Assembly (NCBI GenBank): GCA_949357655.1
Contig: CASHTG010000001.1
Coordinates: forward strand, 1,922,001-1,986,000
Origin: Parascedosporium putredinis
Taxonomy: Eukaryota; Ascomycota; Sordariomycetes; Microascales; Microascaceae
DNA: 64,000 bases
Direction of reading: 5' to 3'
This document shows positions 52,764 through 64,000 of this stretch, piece after piece; the first letter of the stretch is position 1; every line of letters begins with the position of its first letter. The notes beneath the pieces are model-generated. The model was not told where the DNA came from and did no database searches. It saw only the letters and a program-made list of their open reading frames with translations. The position numbers and the translations under genes are program-made.

Positions 52764-53289
52764 GGTGGAGTCGGAGAGTTGAAGAGTTGGAAGACTTGTG
52801 TCCGGAGGACGAGCGCCGCGTTGCCGATAGATACGGCACCGAAGCATGTCAGAGGAATTCCCCCAGCATCACATCGTTAGGGCGTAAAGGGACGGGGATT
52901 CAAACACAACGAGGATCCAACGCACAGGTTTGTCGTGGACCCGTCATCAAATGAGTATTGCAAAGATCGGGCTAAAAGTCTCGCTGCGGGACTCGCCTAT
53001 TACTAGTTCTATATGTCTACGACGCTATTGTGTAACCTCGTTCGGGTGATATTTTCAGTCCCCCATCAGCGAGAGCATCTCTCGCGAGCCATAATGTATG
53101 ATCTAGACCCCGAACAATGCCTTGCACGAGGACGGCTTACCAAAAAAAAATTGAGGTTGACAGACGGCAAAGTCAAGGTCGGAAGCGAGGCTCGGATATT
53201 TCACCGGCCACTGCGACTACCACGCTCTGCGATGATTGACGGACGACAACACATAGCACGGTCAAGAAGCACAACTACTTGTTCCTGAA
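52764..53289. other. Convergent spacer between RFA2 and GNAT gene
   Basis: The 3' flanks of the two genes face each other. No other gene or structure is recognised. Confidence 0.6.
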
Positions 53290-54260
53290 TCAAGCCTTGG
53301 TCCTGGCACCCACAAACTTATAGGGCGAATAAGCAAAATCTCGGGGTTGGGGTTCACGGACCATGGCAGAGAGAACGACGGGCTCGCATCCGCGTTTCAA
53401 AACGATGTCCTTTTTAACTCGAAACCGAACCTTTTGTAGTACCGGGTATTTGAAGGAGAGCTTGACTCAAGGTAGATTGGGCGGTTCTCGGCATCAGCCT
53501 ATAGACGTTAGCTGCCCGTTTGAAAAAGGACCGGCTTTGAGCCACCACCATCTCAGGACGGTTTCACAGGGCACTTACAATCCGTGCCATGTCACGGAGC
53601 AGCTTGCTTGCATGACCCTGTCCCCGAGCCTTGGGCTTTGTTCCGAGGTAAACAAGGTAGTAGCAATCTGCATCGCGGCTTCCCATAACCTCGAGTTTTG
53701 TATCGTGTAGGAGGGGAAGGAGTTCTTGAAAATACCTTCTCCTCCCTTCTGCAGAAAGAAGGTAGTGCATACGCCAGAGACCGCTGCGGAGAGCGATCCA
53801 CCAACCATCTACATCAACTCCAGGCGGAAGCCTAAAAGAAAAGAATCGTTAGAATCCGCTTATACGGCCTCTGAAGACACCAGCCAACTTCTCAAACAGA
53901 GGCTTGCGGTGTAGGGCAAACTCACCAGACGGATACGCAATCGTGCTCTGGGCCGATTGTTGTTACGATTCCTTTAAGGAAGTGGGCTGCGGCGATATAT
54001 GTCATGATATCGACGTGAAGGCGCCATTTTTGCTCCACACTGAGGTGGGCCATGTCGTCCGCGCCCAGGAGGTACTGGCTAAGATCATCAGCAGCAAAGG
54101 AGTGGGCTAGGGAAAGCCCTACCTCTCTGCACTCCGATATGCCGACTCGACGGACAGTGTCCTCCCAGGTCGAGGGGACAAGTGAGCTTTTCAACTCAAC
54201 AAGTGTAACACTACTGCTTACGTGCTCCATGTTGGATTTCCAAGGCAGGGGGCCAGGCAT
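53290..54260 (-). CDS. GNAT-family N-acetyltransferase (one frameshift in assembly)
   Basis: Acetyl-CoA-dependent acetyltransferase; substrate unknown. Exons: 54260-53926, 53831-53579, 53498-53290. Introns are 94 nt (GTGAGT donor, TTCTAAC branch site, TTTAG acceptor) and 80 nt (GTAAGT donor, TATAG acceptor). The conserved core is in exon 2: YYLVYLGTKPKARGQGHASKLL contains the acetyl-CoA pyrophosphate-binding R/Q-x-x-G-x-G/A signature. Exon 3 begins ADAENRPIYLESSS and has the YKRFGFE beta-bulge region of GNAT proteins. Plus-strand T5 at 53411-53415 is one base short; correction changes a premature stop into KKDIVLKRG and a C-terminus ending at TGA 53290-53292 (about 265 residues). The ATG at 54230 is an equally possible start, ten codons shorter. 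Confidence 0.8.
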
Positions 54261-57200
54261 GTAAAATACACCACTCAAATGGATAATTGGATGTAAGTGG
54301 GCCGCGGGGTAGCTTCCTAGACTGAGGCGTTAGTGGCGGCAGGTGCAGAGTGGATGATATGAGATAGGAGACGGGGCAAGGGAAGCTCAAGGAGATAGTG
54401 GCATCGATGGCAATAGGGCTAGGAGATCATTGAATTGCCACGATACGTAGATTACATCAACCAAATGCCAATCATACGTGGAGTATCATACAACAAGCCA
54501 TTCGTCCCGAACTTATGGTGAGGTGGGCAAGCTGGTGACATGGATGTTCGCAACAGTCAGACTTACAGGGTATCTTATTTTGTATACTATCACCCGTGTG
54601 AACTTCGGAAAGTTGTGTTCGAGAGACGGGCATAAATCTAGAAGGATGACGCAGACAATGGAGGCTGGTTCGAAGGTCAAACGACATCAATGTTGTCTCG
54701 CGTTAAGAAGTTAACCGGAAAGACACGGGTCTTTGTTAAAGCTTCGCTAGCAGCCGTCACCCGGGGTAAGTCTCTATACTTGTCTCTAGACTCGCATGAG
54801 CGTGTGTCCTATCTCTTGATTCCCTACTCGATGATGGTGGCTTTCTGCAAATGCCGGGTTCCAGTTCCAGGGGAGGGTAAACGTCGATGGCGGTAAGAAG
54901 AGCGTGACTGGCAAGATGGGAAGATAGGGTGGCTAGGGTGTATTGACGCGAGAGTATCGAAAATATAAATGAAGAAAAGAAGAGAAGCCTAAGGTAAGGA
55001 GGATTAACAGATGTGATGGGCTGTCCTTGATAAAGTCGAGTGACGGTGCGGTCCCAAGGAGTTGGTTATTAGCGTCGTAATGGAACAGTTGGAAGGTAGC
55101 AGTCGAGAGGTCAATGATACTGATAGTCCTCGAGAAGGAGCTAGGGGTATGTCAGAAGGTCCACGTGGGGTCGGCCCCTTGTAGGAGCTAGAAGGTCGTG
55201 GCTGGGATTTGCCCGATTTGGCAGGGAAGCGTAGGTCGGTGTGACTGGAATCTAATATCAAGCAATACCGGGATATCGTCTAGGCGCAAGCTCTATCTCC
55301 CCTTTTTTTTTTTTTTGGTTGTTTGAGCCTCTGGAGTCCTGCTCTTTTCTCCGGTTTAATCAAACACGAGCCCAAGTAGAAAAAGTTCGCGAGGATGCTG
55401 AGTGGCAGCGCCTAGGAAAGAATTTGCTTGCTCCAAGGGGGATGATGGATTGACCGATGGATGTTATTAATTGTATGATATGTTCTTGGGCACGTTTAAG
55501 AAATGCAGTGTCTCTCGTCCAAGTAAGAAAAAAACGAGATTGAAAAGAAAAAGAGGAAGATGGCGGACTATGATGAGACCACTTTGAGAATGAAGCACCA
55601 GCCTCTATCGTCTTGAACTTGGGAGGGAGGGAAGCGAGGGCTTATGTAGTTGACTCAACCCAAGCCAAGCCCGAAGCCGTCCCACTTCGTGCTGAGAAGG
55701 AACTTTCGGCCAAGGTCTACAATCGTGAAGAAAATGAATGGGGAGAGGAATAAAGTGACACCGTGGTACCAAGTCAGTCCGGCATTGAGAGCGCTGCGCA
55801 GCGCGTCGAACGAGCAGTAATCTATGGGTGTATGTATAACAACGGTTATTAGTGTTGTCAACTGTATGAAGCACAAAAGGAAGTGGATAGAATCCAACGG
55901 ACCGGGGTCAAAGGGTTCCGACAGGCCAAAAATTTAATAGCACTTGAGCACTCCTTTTCCCTTCCTCTTTAAAATCCCGCTTGCCTCCTCTTTGCTAGTC
56001 CTCCGATCGCAGAGGCTGGCTGTAACACGACGGCATCCGTGTGGTGTCGCGTTTAAAAGCGCACAATGAGCAAGGTTGCCGAAGCTGTCATCGGGCGCTG
56101 AGGACAAGTCGCCTCGAAAGGAAGCACAGAAGCTTGATTGGCGACCGGAAGTTGTGTTGCAACCATCGTGCTGCCAGAATTCCTTCCGTCGAACCCGAAG
56201 TATACTCGCCCGGAGTGAGTGCCTCGTGCCTAGTGCGTAATACCCAAGAGAGCGGCACTCGTATCGCCCAGACAAGGGGACACCTTGAAAGAAGGGAGGA
56301 GGGGAGGGGAGAAGGGGGCTACCAGGGGCCGGGGCAGGTGCACTGCAGAAGGGGAGACTAGCGGTGGCCCCGTTGATTTTTTCTTTGCCCTCTCGATCCA
56401 GGGACAACTGTATGGCAGGGAAGGGACACCTCGCACCTCGACTTGGGTGGGGTGGCATGATTCCTGTGAAAAGTATAATGAAGAGATCATTGAGGGAAGG
56501 TATTACAGAGAATTTGCTTGTCCCCTTTTCAGATTGTTTTGTGTTAATAATTCATCCGCACTTGTTTCTTCTTTTTTTTTTTCCTCCTTCTTCTTCCATC
56601 TCAGTTTGGGTTTCCTTCTCACATCTATTTTTACCTGTTACCACTTCGTCATGTCATCTTGATCCCTCGTTCAGTTAGTGTTCCATTGTTTCTTTCTGGA
56701 TTGTTCTCCGCCAGGGGTTGCTGGGAAGGCGATTTCTCACCTTTAATCTCCCAATCTGTCGGGTGGCACTTGACGTTGACCAATCTTCTCAGAGTCATCC
56801 ATCCTTCCCCGGATACCGGCCTCAGACGGGACGGAGTGACTGTCGCCTCCAAAGCCGATGTAAGTGGCCCCGAGAGGTGGAGACCCAAGCCGGAGCATTT
56901 AGCCACGACACAACGGGTGCGGGTTCGGAACCTGCGCTAGACAGAGACCCAGAAGACGAATTGGATGCCGCAAACAAGACCCGCCGAAGACACCGTCTTG
57001 TCTCAAAAGTGCTTGGATTTTATTCCCGCTCCAGACATTGCGAGTAAGGACCCTCTCACCGATAAGACCGGGGGTGGTGATAAGGGGAAAAAGGCTGTCG
57101 CAGTGCAGTGTTGCTTGCCACACTTGAATTTTTTTCTTTCCTTCCACAACTGCCCTCCTCCTTCCTTCCCTTGTAGTTTCAAGTCGGTCAAGGGAGCAAA

Positions 57201-60200
57201 AGGAAAAGGCTGCATGGGACCAGGGGGCTGAACATTTCCAAAGAAACACCCTTGCTGAGGGGGCGGTGGCGGCGACGAATGTGCGTTGCAGGGTGTGGAG
57301 AAATGGTAACCTTGCTTTTGTAGTAGACTCGTTCTGCCAGAAGGAGACACACGCAGATTTATTTTTTTCGTTGGGGGCCCAGCCGGTGAGAAAGCCGATG
57401 GGTGAAAGTGCAAGCAAGCGGTTCTTAGTCTCATTCCTGCAGGTGTCGCTTTGAGCAGCTCCCATCACTCCGACGTTGACACACCAGCCCCATGAAGAGA
57501 GCCCCAGGCGGAAGCGCTGCAAAGGGGTGAGGTGCTGTGCATCAGAGATTGATGCCATTTTTTCTGGATGGTCTCCAGGTCCGCCAACGGGGAAGGGGGC
57601 GTAAGTGGCGGTCATTTTCTGGCGAGTGAGCATTGCTTTGGCCATGCTGAACTGAAGGAACCCAAAAAAGGAACTGGATGGAAAAGAAAAGCTCGCAGAC
57701 GTTCAGGGAAGAGCCTTGAGAATTGATCCAGGATTCGGGGATTCTGAGCCAAGTCCCCGCCCCATGGCGCTGAGTATTTCCCGTCTTGGAGCAGCCAGAC
57801 TCGGGGTCCTCCCCTCGCCTACACCTCCTCCTCCTCCTCTCCTCTCCTCTCCTCCCCCTTCTCTCCCTCGCAGAGACCCAAATAACCCGACCCAGAGTTC
57901 GGTGATGGAATCGACCATCGACCATCGACCATCCCTGGCGGCCTCTGCATCCCAACCGTGTGGTATTTCGGTACGAAGCCCGGGGTGGGGGCTCAACAGG
58001 GGACAAAACTTGGAACTTGGGAACAATAGAGGGTCGTCTATGTACACACCAAGGGTGGCTCAATGTCCTCTTTCCTGTCCAGGTGAGGTCTCTCTCGCCC
58101 TCTCTCACTCTCTATCTGGCTGTGCTTGGCACATTTTCCAAAAGACAAGAGAGCAGCAGCCACCTCCTGACCTCTACGATCCCCTTTATCAACACCGCTT
58201 GCTGAGGTGCACAGCAAGGAGCCCGATCTCGTCAACCGACGCAGACTTGTACGGCATTAATCCTGTTCGCAGAACTCATCCCGCGCGGCATCGATGCACG
58301 CACGATGTGGGCTCTCTATCGGCGATGCGAGACTTGTTTTTCCTTTTTTTCCCTTCTTGCGCCGCCTCCCGTTTCTTTGCGCTTCTTCATCTGAACCACT
58401 TCGATTACATGGGGGTTCGGGTTCGATGCCCAAAGGTACCAAAAGTCCCGAGACCGGTGCAGTCAAACAAAAGTCAGCGCTAGACATGTCCCTTTGAAAT
58501 TAGCTACCTACACCGAGGATCAAAATCAATATGCCCCTGATGTCCTCGTGCCTAGGCACAGCACAGGGAAGCGCCATGAGAAGCAGACAGCTGTTTGTTT
58601 CTTTTAATTTTTTTCTGCAAGCAGCCACGCAACCACGATGCCACGATGCCACGATAGCACGATGCCTAGATGCCGCAAGCACGAATGGCAGGACGTTCAA
58701 TTGGCCGCGGTCAGCTTCCGGCTTAGCCTCCCAAGGAAATCAAAACGGCCAAGCAGGATGCGACAAAAGCTCGTTGAAGTGAGGCGATAGGTGTGCCAAA
58801 GTAGTGCCCATGTATCTTTTTTGAAAGCGCAAAAGAGTACACTACACTACACCGACCGATTGAGAATGGTGACCCACCTCTGCGGACTGCATCCGGCAGG
58901 CGATGTCTAAACCATTGGCAGCGACCCGCTTCAGTGCAGGGGCAATCATCGTCATGTGATAACTCCCGGCTTCAAGCTCACGGGGCCCGTAGTCACGACC
59001 GTCCCCCCCCTTGAAACCCTGTTCTTGTTTTATTAGGGGAATGGAGGCTGGCGAATTACATGGGCATGCCCTGTAGTCCACCCCTCCCACCTCCCAACAG
59101 TGAGAGATAAGGCCCGGGGAACGTCATCCGCCCCTTCGGTCAACACATTTGCCGGACCGGCCACTTGACCGCCTCCCGCCCTTTGCCCCCAACACAGCAA
59201 CAACATGACAGGAGCAACACTAATAATACTAAGAGTAGCTTCCCGTATCGGTCCGGGCCAAGGAAACCTGCAGGAACCCTCGGGTCTTTAACTTAAATCT
59301 TGTCAACGAGCTAAAGGCGAAGAGAGAGAGAGAAGGAGGGAGAGAAGGAGAAAAAACAGAGAGGGCCAGCTAGAAAAGTAAAGAACGCCAAAAGCCTTGT
59401 TGAAACCCTGGAGCTAGAGGGCAGCTGGGATTCAATAGAGTGAAAATGAAGAGAGAGAAAAAGAAAAAGAGGACGAAGAGGGACTTCTAGTGTAAGAGAG
59501 TATTAGAAGAAGAAGAAAGGAAAAAGGGGGCTAGCTTATCGCTGTTCTGTTCTGTCCTTGGGCGATGATATTAATTTTCCCCCTTCCGTTCCCTCCGTCG
59601 CCACCTCGCGGAGGGTTCTGTCCTTCGTGACAGTAGTGAGAGTACGAGGCATGTGACCCTTGGGGCGCATTCCCTCTCAACGTTGAGACATAGGGAGAGA
59701 GCGAGACGGGGGCTCAAGAGTAAAAGCTGTATCAGCGCAAGATAGAAAAAGGAAGGAAGCGCCATGGAAATTTCAGTCGCTGGGCGCTACATGTATGATA
59801 CAATGGAAACACCCATTTGCACGTCATTACCCGGATCGAAGACTCATCACAGGCGGGAGTGTAGCGTATGACGGAGGAGGAGATTCAATGACACAGCGAT
59901 GACATCTCCCAACCAGGGGAGTAAACAGGTTGTCCCTTTTCCGTTAAGTCCGATCTGTGTCCCTTGCCCGGTTCAGCCGCTTGCATTGTGAGGATCTAGT
60001 GGCTGTTGTTCGGAGCTACACTACGCAAAAAGCGCCATATCGGAGCATGTCCAAGCAGGATCTCGGCATTGGCAGTTACACAACGATGAGAAATAGAAAA
60101 ATTCAGGTTATAGTATTATTTCAGCTGGCTAGGAGCGTCATCGATGGGCTATATAGATGGCTGGGGACAATGTGGCTCCCTTGAGACGGACTCTGGAAAC

Positions 60201-60418
60201 TACGCGAAATAGGAAAGGTGATGCCGCACCGGGGCTATCAAAAGAATCGGGTGGGGGTGTCGAATGTGGAAAGGTATGGTTCCGAGGAGGGGGAGGAGGG
60301 GGAGGGCCAAGTAAGCGGATCCCCGTCATAGGTTTGGGGAAAGGAGGGGGAGGGGGAGACAAGATGCGCGCGCCAAGGCAAGCTCGAAAACACCAACGAG
60401 AGCGTCAGGGACAGGAAA
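54261..60418. other. 6.2 kb spacer without a recognisable gene
   Basis: It separates the GNAT promoter from the 3' end of the isomerase gene. It holds A/T runs (T13 near 55304), a repeated CCACGATG motif at 58632-58665, three GACCATC units near 57913-57933, and purine tracts near 59320-59360 and 59450-59525. The 248-codon minus-strand frame at 56899-57645 has no family features. Confidence 0.5.
60286..60358 (+). repeat. G-rich tract with G-quadruplex potential
   Basis: The plus strand has at least eight runs of three to five G in about 70 bases (GAGGGGGAGGAGGGGGAGGG and a second block at 60336-60358). It lies 60-135 bp past the isomerase stop. A transcript of the minus-strand gene reading this far would be C-rich. 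Confidence 0.6.
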
Positions 60419-61451
60419 TCACATCCTCACTATATCGTTGTTGGTGAACTGTGCGAGGTCGCCGTCCAAGTTGCTCCACCACTCGTACAGCATCGTGTCG
60501 CAGATAAGTTTGAACCAGGGAGTGAACTTGAGCGAGGGGTCCTTGAAGAGTTCCTTGAGCTCGTCGGCGGCGACGTATTTGGTGTCCTTGACCTCGTTCG
60601 GGTTGATGTTGAGGTCGACATTGGCCTTGATAAACAGGATGTAGTCAACTATACGCGGACGGGAAGGGTTAGTGATACGGATCTACCTCTTGCTGCTGCG
60701 GACCGCAGATACGCGTGCGCTCAGCGCTATGAAGCAGCAACGACCAAGACGGCTGGAGTACGCCTGAAAAAACACCGCGAGGGCTAGTGAGGCCAATACA
60801 TACTCTCGTGTTCACCCCACTTTCCGTCGCTGGGAGCCTTGTAATGGATGCGAGTGAGGAAGTGGAACTTTTCGATCGGAACTTGCTCGGGGTTGATGCC
60901 GAGCTCGTGCTCGAGCTTCCTCTGGGCCGCGCGCTTGGCGCCCTCGATGGAATCGGGGAGGTTTGAGCCCGTTTCGCCGGGGATGTTGAGCGGGTGGGAG
61001 CAGCAGGTGTTGGTCCACATGTCGGGGAAGGTAATCTTTTCCTCAGCTCGCTGCTGCAGGAGGAGGCGGTTCTGGTCATCGAAGAGGAATACGGAGAATG
61101 CGCGGTGTAGGAGGCCCTTGTCGATGTTGGTCATGAGATGGCCTAGATTGGGGGGCGGTTAACATTTTGTTTTTCTTCTCGTAGTATATGGCGCCCGCGC
61201 CTCTGGTGCGGAGGGGGGATGCGATCGCCAAAGGGGTACACCAACTCACAAATCTTCTTGCTCGCGGTGCCGATTGGAATATCATTCTCGTCAAGAACGA
61301 TGCAGACTTCATCCATCAACCTAATCTGTTCGGCATCGTGGCCCGTGAGAGCTTCCGATCTCGTGTCGATGTCGGGGAAGAGGCGAAGCATGGCCTCAGC
61401 CGTGATCGGCTGGGCATTCGTCGTCGTCGTCGTCGTTGTGGTGGTGGACAT
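60419..61451 (-). CDS. Isopentenyl-diphosphate delta-isomerase
   Basis: Interconverts isopentenyl and dimethylallyl diphosphate in the mevalonate/sterol pathway. Exons: 61451-61250, 61142-60804, 60648-60419; introns of 107 and 155 nt (donors GTGAGT and GTATGT, acceptors ATCTAG and GTATAG). The start is the ATG at 61451, followed by a Thr run. The Nudix-type core shows HRAFSVFLFDDQNRLLLQQR, the catalytic-cysteine motif TNTCCSHP (about residues 111-118), and GEHE with the metal/catalytic Glu (about 177-180), then IDYILFIKA. The C-terminus has FTPWFKLICDTMLYEWW. The open frame is intact at 256 residues, the usual fungal size. Confidence 0.96.
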
Positions 61452-63179
61452 TTCGACGGTCAAGCAATGAAGCTTGGAGAGAGGAGGGTGGAGGGATGTA
61501 AAAGACGCAAATGGGGGTTGAGGAAACGAGAATACAAGAAAAGCAAAGCAAAGTCAGGTTCCTGAGTGGGGGAATCGAGTCTCTCGTGAGGCTAGGTCAA
61601 CAAAACAGAGGGGCACAGGGTCGTTATTATCGTGGCAAGAAAAAATGGGTGGAGGCGGGCACCAGAAATGTTGAAAGCCACTCAATTTTGCCTCTTGCCT
61701 CCTCCCCTCCCTCCTCCCCTGGCGCTGGTGCGCGTAGTCCCTTTTGGGTGGAGGGGTCATTTACCCCACCAAGAAAAAAATCGGGTATCAAAGACGGAGG
61801 GGCGGAGGGGCGGGGTGCCGTCTGCCATGCAGCGATGCAGAGGGACCCTTGACTGGCAACAACTGATAGATCCATACTCGTTGAGACTGAGAGGGGGGCT
61901 TTGTGTGCAATGGACCCAGTGCAACCCGTTAGAATGGATCCGTACTATCAATGGGTCCAAATTGGATAGAATGGATCCATTGACTGAACCCCATCGTCCC
62001 AAGTCACGCTAAGACCTCCGCATCCCTCCATTGCCTTGCCGAAGGGCGAAGATTCGATTGAACAAATAGAGAGTCGACGAGGGCTCGACGAGGGCTCGAC
62101 GAGATCTATGCATCAGTTACCCCAAAACAAACACCCGACTTTCCTTATGCATACGCTACATGTAGGGCGAGGAGAGGCGACCAAGCAGCCCCCACCCCAA
62201 CCCACGGTTCGGCAGTGTGAACGACTTGATGATAGCTGAAGTCGGGAGAGTCCCAGTGATCCGTAGACTGCGGGCCGCGGAGAAGGAAACTCGGTTTATA
62301 TCCCGCAAAGCCACGGTGCCATGTGATGGCCTGAAGGGCTGATTGACTGATTGATGGGTGGATCTATTCCACCAAGGCAAGGATAGATTTTGGCGTGAGT
62401 GCTGCTTTCGGGCCTAGGTTGTTCTTGGCCAATAACGCAAGACTCCTTTCGCAGTTGCAATGGCAAACTCTAGTGGCTCAAACATTTGATTGGGCAGAAT
62501 TTCCTAGACCTACAGGAAGCCGCCCTTTGACGGTTGTCAAACATGAAGTGTCTTTGAGGAGGCGGCGGATTCTATTAGGTCATAGGCCTGGCACCGGTGT
62601 GCCAAGTGGGACGCCGGAATTGTGTGCTGCTCAGGTCACAATCCTCATTCTTTCAGTGGAATGACTCCAATGCACAGCGCGCTGGGCCTTTGAGGGTACC
62701 ATTGAACGGTCAAGTGGCTTCCTTCACGCCCTTGCGCCCTTCCATGCACTCGGCAAGAGGGTTTTGGGCTAGTCCCCCTTGGTCCCCCCTCCCAAAAAAA
62801 AAAAAATCAGAGATCTCCCCACATTGGCGCTCTTGATCCCTTGACGGGGTGGGGGAGGGCGGTGTGTAGCTTCGAGATACTGCCTGCATTTAATCTTCCT
62901 CCGTCCGGAGTATGCTCTATGACCTCGTTGTATGGCCTATCTTGTAGTCTACACCCATTACTTCGCCTCGGCGAGATTTTGATATAAACCTCGACTGATC
63001 TCCCCACCCGCCGTTTTCCCATACACATACGCATATATTTCCTCGCACTATTGCAGTTGTGACTGCCAGAGAGAAACCCTTGGTTTCCTACCTGCCCCTC
63101 TCTTACAGAGGTTCGTGATTGAGCGACGTCACTAGTTCCTTCTTTTTTTTTTTCTCTTTCTAAATTTCTTGGCCTTTCC
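61452..63179. promoter_or_regulatory. Divergent intergenic region of isomerase and MATE genes
   Basis: This 1.7 kb must contain both promoters. It includes an ATGGATCCAT motif at 61971-61980 and related sequence at 61930, an 11-bp tandem repeat at 62073-62104, an A13 run near 62795 and a T12 run near 63143, within a CT-rich stretch just upstream of the transporter ATG. No gene is recognised. Confidence 0.55.
62073..62104. repeat. GCTCGACGAGG tandem repeat, three units
   Basis: Three consecutive 11-bp units of GCTCGACGAGG, the first and last slightly changed. Each contains a CTCGACGAG near-palindrome. Confidence 0.8.
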
Positions 63180-64000
63180 ATGGGCCCGAACGACCACTTG
63201 GCGGTCGAGGGGGATCGCAATTCCTTCGTGAATGCCCTTTCATCCTCGCTTCGGTCTAGAGCCCCTATAGCGGAAGTAGAGGAAGCGATTGCTAGGGATG
63301 TTGCCGATTGCTCAAGCGAGGATGAGCGCGCCATTGACTCGGGTTCCGAGGACTCCGGAGAGGTGTCTGGCCCTCCCATGTATCGGCGGCCAAGTGGGGT
63401 TGCCTATGGACCAGTTCGGCCTGCTTTCAACGACTCATCAGTCGACGCCCCTGTCTTGACCCGGTCCGAAAGGGAGCAGGCTAGGAATGCCGAACGTGCC
63501 CTCCTGCAGGACAATCACCTCTTGCCCTCGACTGCTGGCCATGCCAAGCCTAAATCTTGGTGGCGCGTACTAGCCGGTTCTCCGAGTGAGAGAAAGCAGG
63601 AGGGGAGGGATGGTGCAGCCCACGGGGCCCAAGACGGGCACAGCGGGCCTCGGGAGACGTCGCCTCTCCTTCCCGGCAGCCGTGAGGTTCTTTACGACGA
63701 CGACGAACTAGAACAGCAGTGGAACGAGGCCGTGTCGGCTGGCCGCATCCAAACCACCTGGACACGGGAAGCTTTGACACTTGGGAGCTATGCTCCGCCT
63801 CTGCTCGTTGCCTCTCTCTTCCAGTACTCCATCAACGTCGTCTGCATCTTTGCTGTGGGAAGAATAGGCAAGGTCGAGCTGGGGGCCGTGAGCCGTAAGT
63901 ACATGTAGATGACCGTGATTCGCTGCCCTCCTTCTTCTTTTGCACCCTCGCCAAAACCCCAGCGTGCGCCAGACTAACGGAATGATTGAGACAGTTGCCA
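63180..64000 (+). CDS. MATE-family multidrug/toxin extrusion transporter, 5' part
   Basis: Probable cation-coupled efflux transporter in the fungal ERC1-like branch of the MATE family. The ATG at 63180 follows a CT-rich leader. The first exon (63180-63894) encodes a long hydrophilic, Ser/Glu-rich cytoplasmic N-terminus of about 190 residues. It continues into TTWTREALTLGSYAPPLLVASL and the first membrane helix, then GRIGKVELGAVS, a characteristic MATE segment. An intron 63895-63994 (GTAAGT...GACAG) joins in phase to TTGCCA, giving the usual VSLA. The rest of the gene lies outside the window. No frameshift is seen in this part. Confidence 0.88.

Noticed and set aside
6265..53415. Programmed frameshifting or widespread RNA editing as the cause of broken genes
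   Set aside because: The sites share only that they are homopolymers. They differ in base and context, occur in several places per gene, and show no slippery-site-plus-structure pattern. Assembly error is simpler.
56899..57645. 248-codon minus-strand frame
   Set aside because: It is the longest frame in that spacer, but no segment resembles a known family and its Cys/Ser/Leu pattern looks random. Transcript evidence would be needed.

Overview
This 64 kb window is nuclear DNA from a filamentous ascomycete (Pezizomycotina, probably Sordariomycetes). The evidence is short GT...AG introns with CTNAC-type branch points, a Zn2Cys6 transcription factor, fungal-type RPN1, RIO2, TRM1 and IDI1, a peroxisomal Lon protease and an ERC1-like MATE transporter. 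I found eleven protein genes. I saw no convincing rRNA, tRNA, transposon or CRISPR array.

Layout: a family-31 glycosyltransferase (-, 604-2274); the tRNA m2,2G26 methyltransferase TRM1 (+, 6265-8222); a sphingoid-base/diacylglycerol kinase-like protein (+, 8962-10336); the ribosome-biogenesis kinase RIO2 (-, 10442-11745), divergent from the proteasome subunit RPN1 (+, 12333-15343). Next comes a sparse block of about 32 kb holding one recognisable gene, a PAS-like Zn2Cys6 regulator (-, 20783-22911). Then peroxisomal Lon (-, 47480-50746) is divergent from the replication protein RPA32/RFA2 (+, 51612-52763), followed by a GNAT acetyltransferase (-, 53290-54260), isopentenyl-diphosphate isomerase (-, 60419-61451) and the 5' part of a MATE transporter (+, 63180 to the window edge). 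The genes are mostly housekeeping and share no single pathway.

One feature governs how the window must be read. Eight of the eleven genes are broken by single- or double-base shifts, about 19 sites, nearly all at short homopolymer runs that appear one or two bases too short. Lengthening the run restores family-typical protein each time. The simplest reading is systematic homopolymer undercalling in the assembly, not pseudogenes or programmed frameshifting. RFA2, IDI1 and the MATE fragment are intact. Coordinates below follow the sequence as given.

Biologically, the best leads are an 8-nt microexon that carries the third cysteine of the Zn2Cys6 cluster, the isolation of that gene in a very large gene-poor block, and the peroxisomal signal of Lon lying on a separate last exon whose intron, if retained, gives an immediate stop. 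I did not find a clearly new multi-gene system.
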